DNA from: Bacteroidota bacterium
GTDB taxonomy: Bacteria > Bacteroidota > Bacteroidia > 2-12-FULL-35-15
Direction: 5' to 3'
Length of the DNA stretch: 64,000 nt
Assembly: GCA_017303895.1 (NCBI GenBank)
Contig: JAFLBF010000005.1
Span: 62,001 to 126,000, forward strand
The first letter of the stretch is position 1; every line of letters starts with the position of its first letter. Under the pieces are notes generated by a model. That model was not told the origin of the DNA. It saw only the letters and a program-made list of their open reading frames with translations, and searched no databases. A program made the translations under genes and the position numbers. Positions 63,884 to 64,000 of this stretch are shown here, in pieces.

Positions 63884-64000
63884 TCGATCTAAATAAATTT
63901 ATTCTTTCGGATAAGGAAACAGCTCGTACATCTCTTAAGTTGATCAATGATCTGGCTATTCCTAATATTGCTGTTTTTGTGGTAAATGATCAGCAGCAAT
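63880..64000 (+). CDS. CBS-domain protein, probable nucleotidyltransferase (partial)
   Basis: The ATG at 63880 overlaps the previous stop (ATGA). The 40 visible codons read MIDLNKFILSDKETARTSL then KLINDLAIPNIAVFVVNDQQQ, the start of a CBS domain as found at the N-terminus of PtmE-type nucleotidyltransferases, which make GDP-glucosamine for legionaminic acid synthesis. The gene runs past the window, so the catalytic domain is not seen. Confidence 0.65.
   Translation, partial: MIDLNKFILSDKETARTSLKLINDLAIPNIAVFVVNDQQQ

Overview
The window is a chromosomal segment of a Bacteroidota bacterium. Supporting signs are two secreted proteins with type IX (Por) sorting domains, an atpD-atpC pair apart from the other ATP synthase genes, a transketolase split in two genes, the absence of Shine-Dalgarno sequences, and many -7 boxes of the Bacteroidota form TAnnTTTG. 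The family (Flavobacteriales or Chitinophagales type) cannot be settled from this sequence alone. No rRNA, tRNA, insertion sequence or prophage was seen.

Layout. 1-12.7 kb is housekeeping: aroQ (cut by the window edge) diverging from xerD; an ECF sigma / anti-sigma-like / Spy-like operon; the two transketolase halves with a secreted VWA protein gene between them; ychF; and parE-parC with a small membrane protein gene between them. 12.8-20.2 kb is a complete type II-C CRISPR-Cas locus: a 20-repeat array (crRNA sense on +), then cas2, a DUF559 endonuclease-fold gene, cas1 and cas9 (all on -), and a divergent tracrRNA upstream of cas9 (+). 20.3-37.8 kb is envelope biology: a T9SS-exported propeller protein, OmpA-like proteins, a thioredoxin, murA, NamZ-like and PHB-depolymerase-like enzymes, a LolE-type permease with a WD40 protein, a ribF-LRR-CHAP operon, an LTA-synthase-like sulfatase, and mlaEFD. 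37.8-53.2 kb holds atpDC, another OmpA/PD40 protein, lipoproteins, a SpecificRecomb-family membrane protein, a radical SAM/SPASM enzyme, an SDR, a 2OG oxygenase, a YfhO-type membrane protein and a polysaccharide flippase. 53.4-64 kb is a nonulosonic (legionaminic-type) acid pathway, legB-legC-legI-GNAT-legG-PIG-L deacetylase-neuD/pglD-like, running off the right edge in a CBS-domain gene, probably a nucleotidyltransferase. It is preceded by SGNH hydrolase and two Gfo/Idh oxidoreductase genes, with a T9SS protein gene inserted on the opposite strand.

The CRISPR region is the most unusual part. A GC-rich ~30-bp element in an otherwise AT-rich genome occurs there in several copies. One inverted pair brackets the whole CRISPR-Cas locus (12771 and 20201). 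A second, nearly perfect inverted pair brackets the DUF559 gene that separates cas1 from cas2 (14886 and 15340). Tandem decayed copies sit beside cas1 and beyond the tracrRNA. Each CRISPR repeat contains a Bacteroidota-style promoter (TTG, 18 nt, TATCTTTG) with the same geometry as the tracrRNA promoter. The first repeat is decayed at its tracrRNA-pairing end, and a nested hairpin lies against the last, cas2-side repeat. This suggests that each spacer is transcribed from its own repeat and that the array grows at its cas-proximal, crRNA-downstream end.

Other points: MurA has Asp where the fosfomycin-reactive Cys normally lies, ATP synthase epsilon lacks the C-terminal inhibitory domain, and Cas2 ends in a sequence like a sliding-clamp-binding motif.
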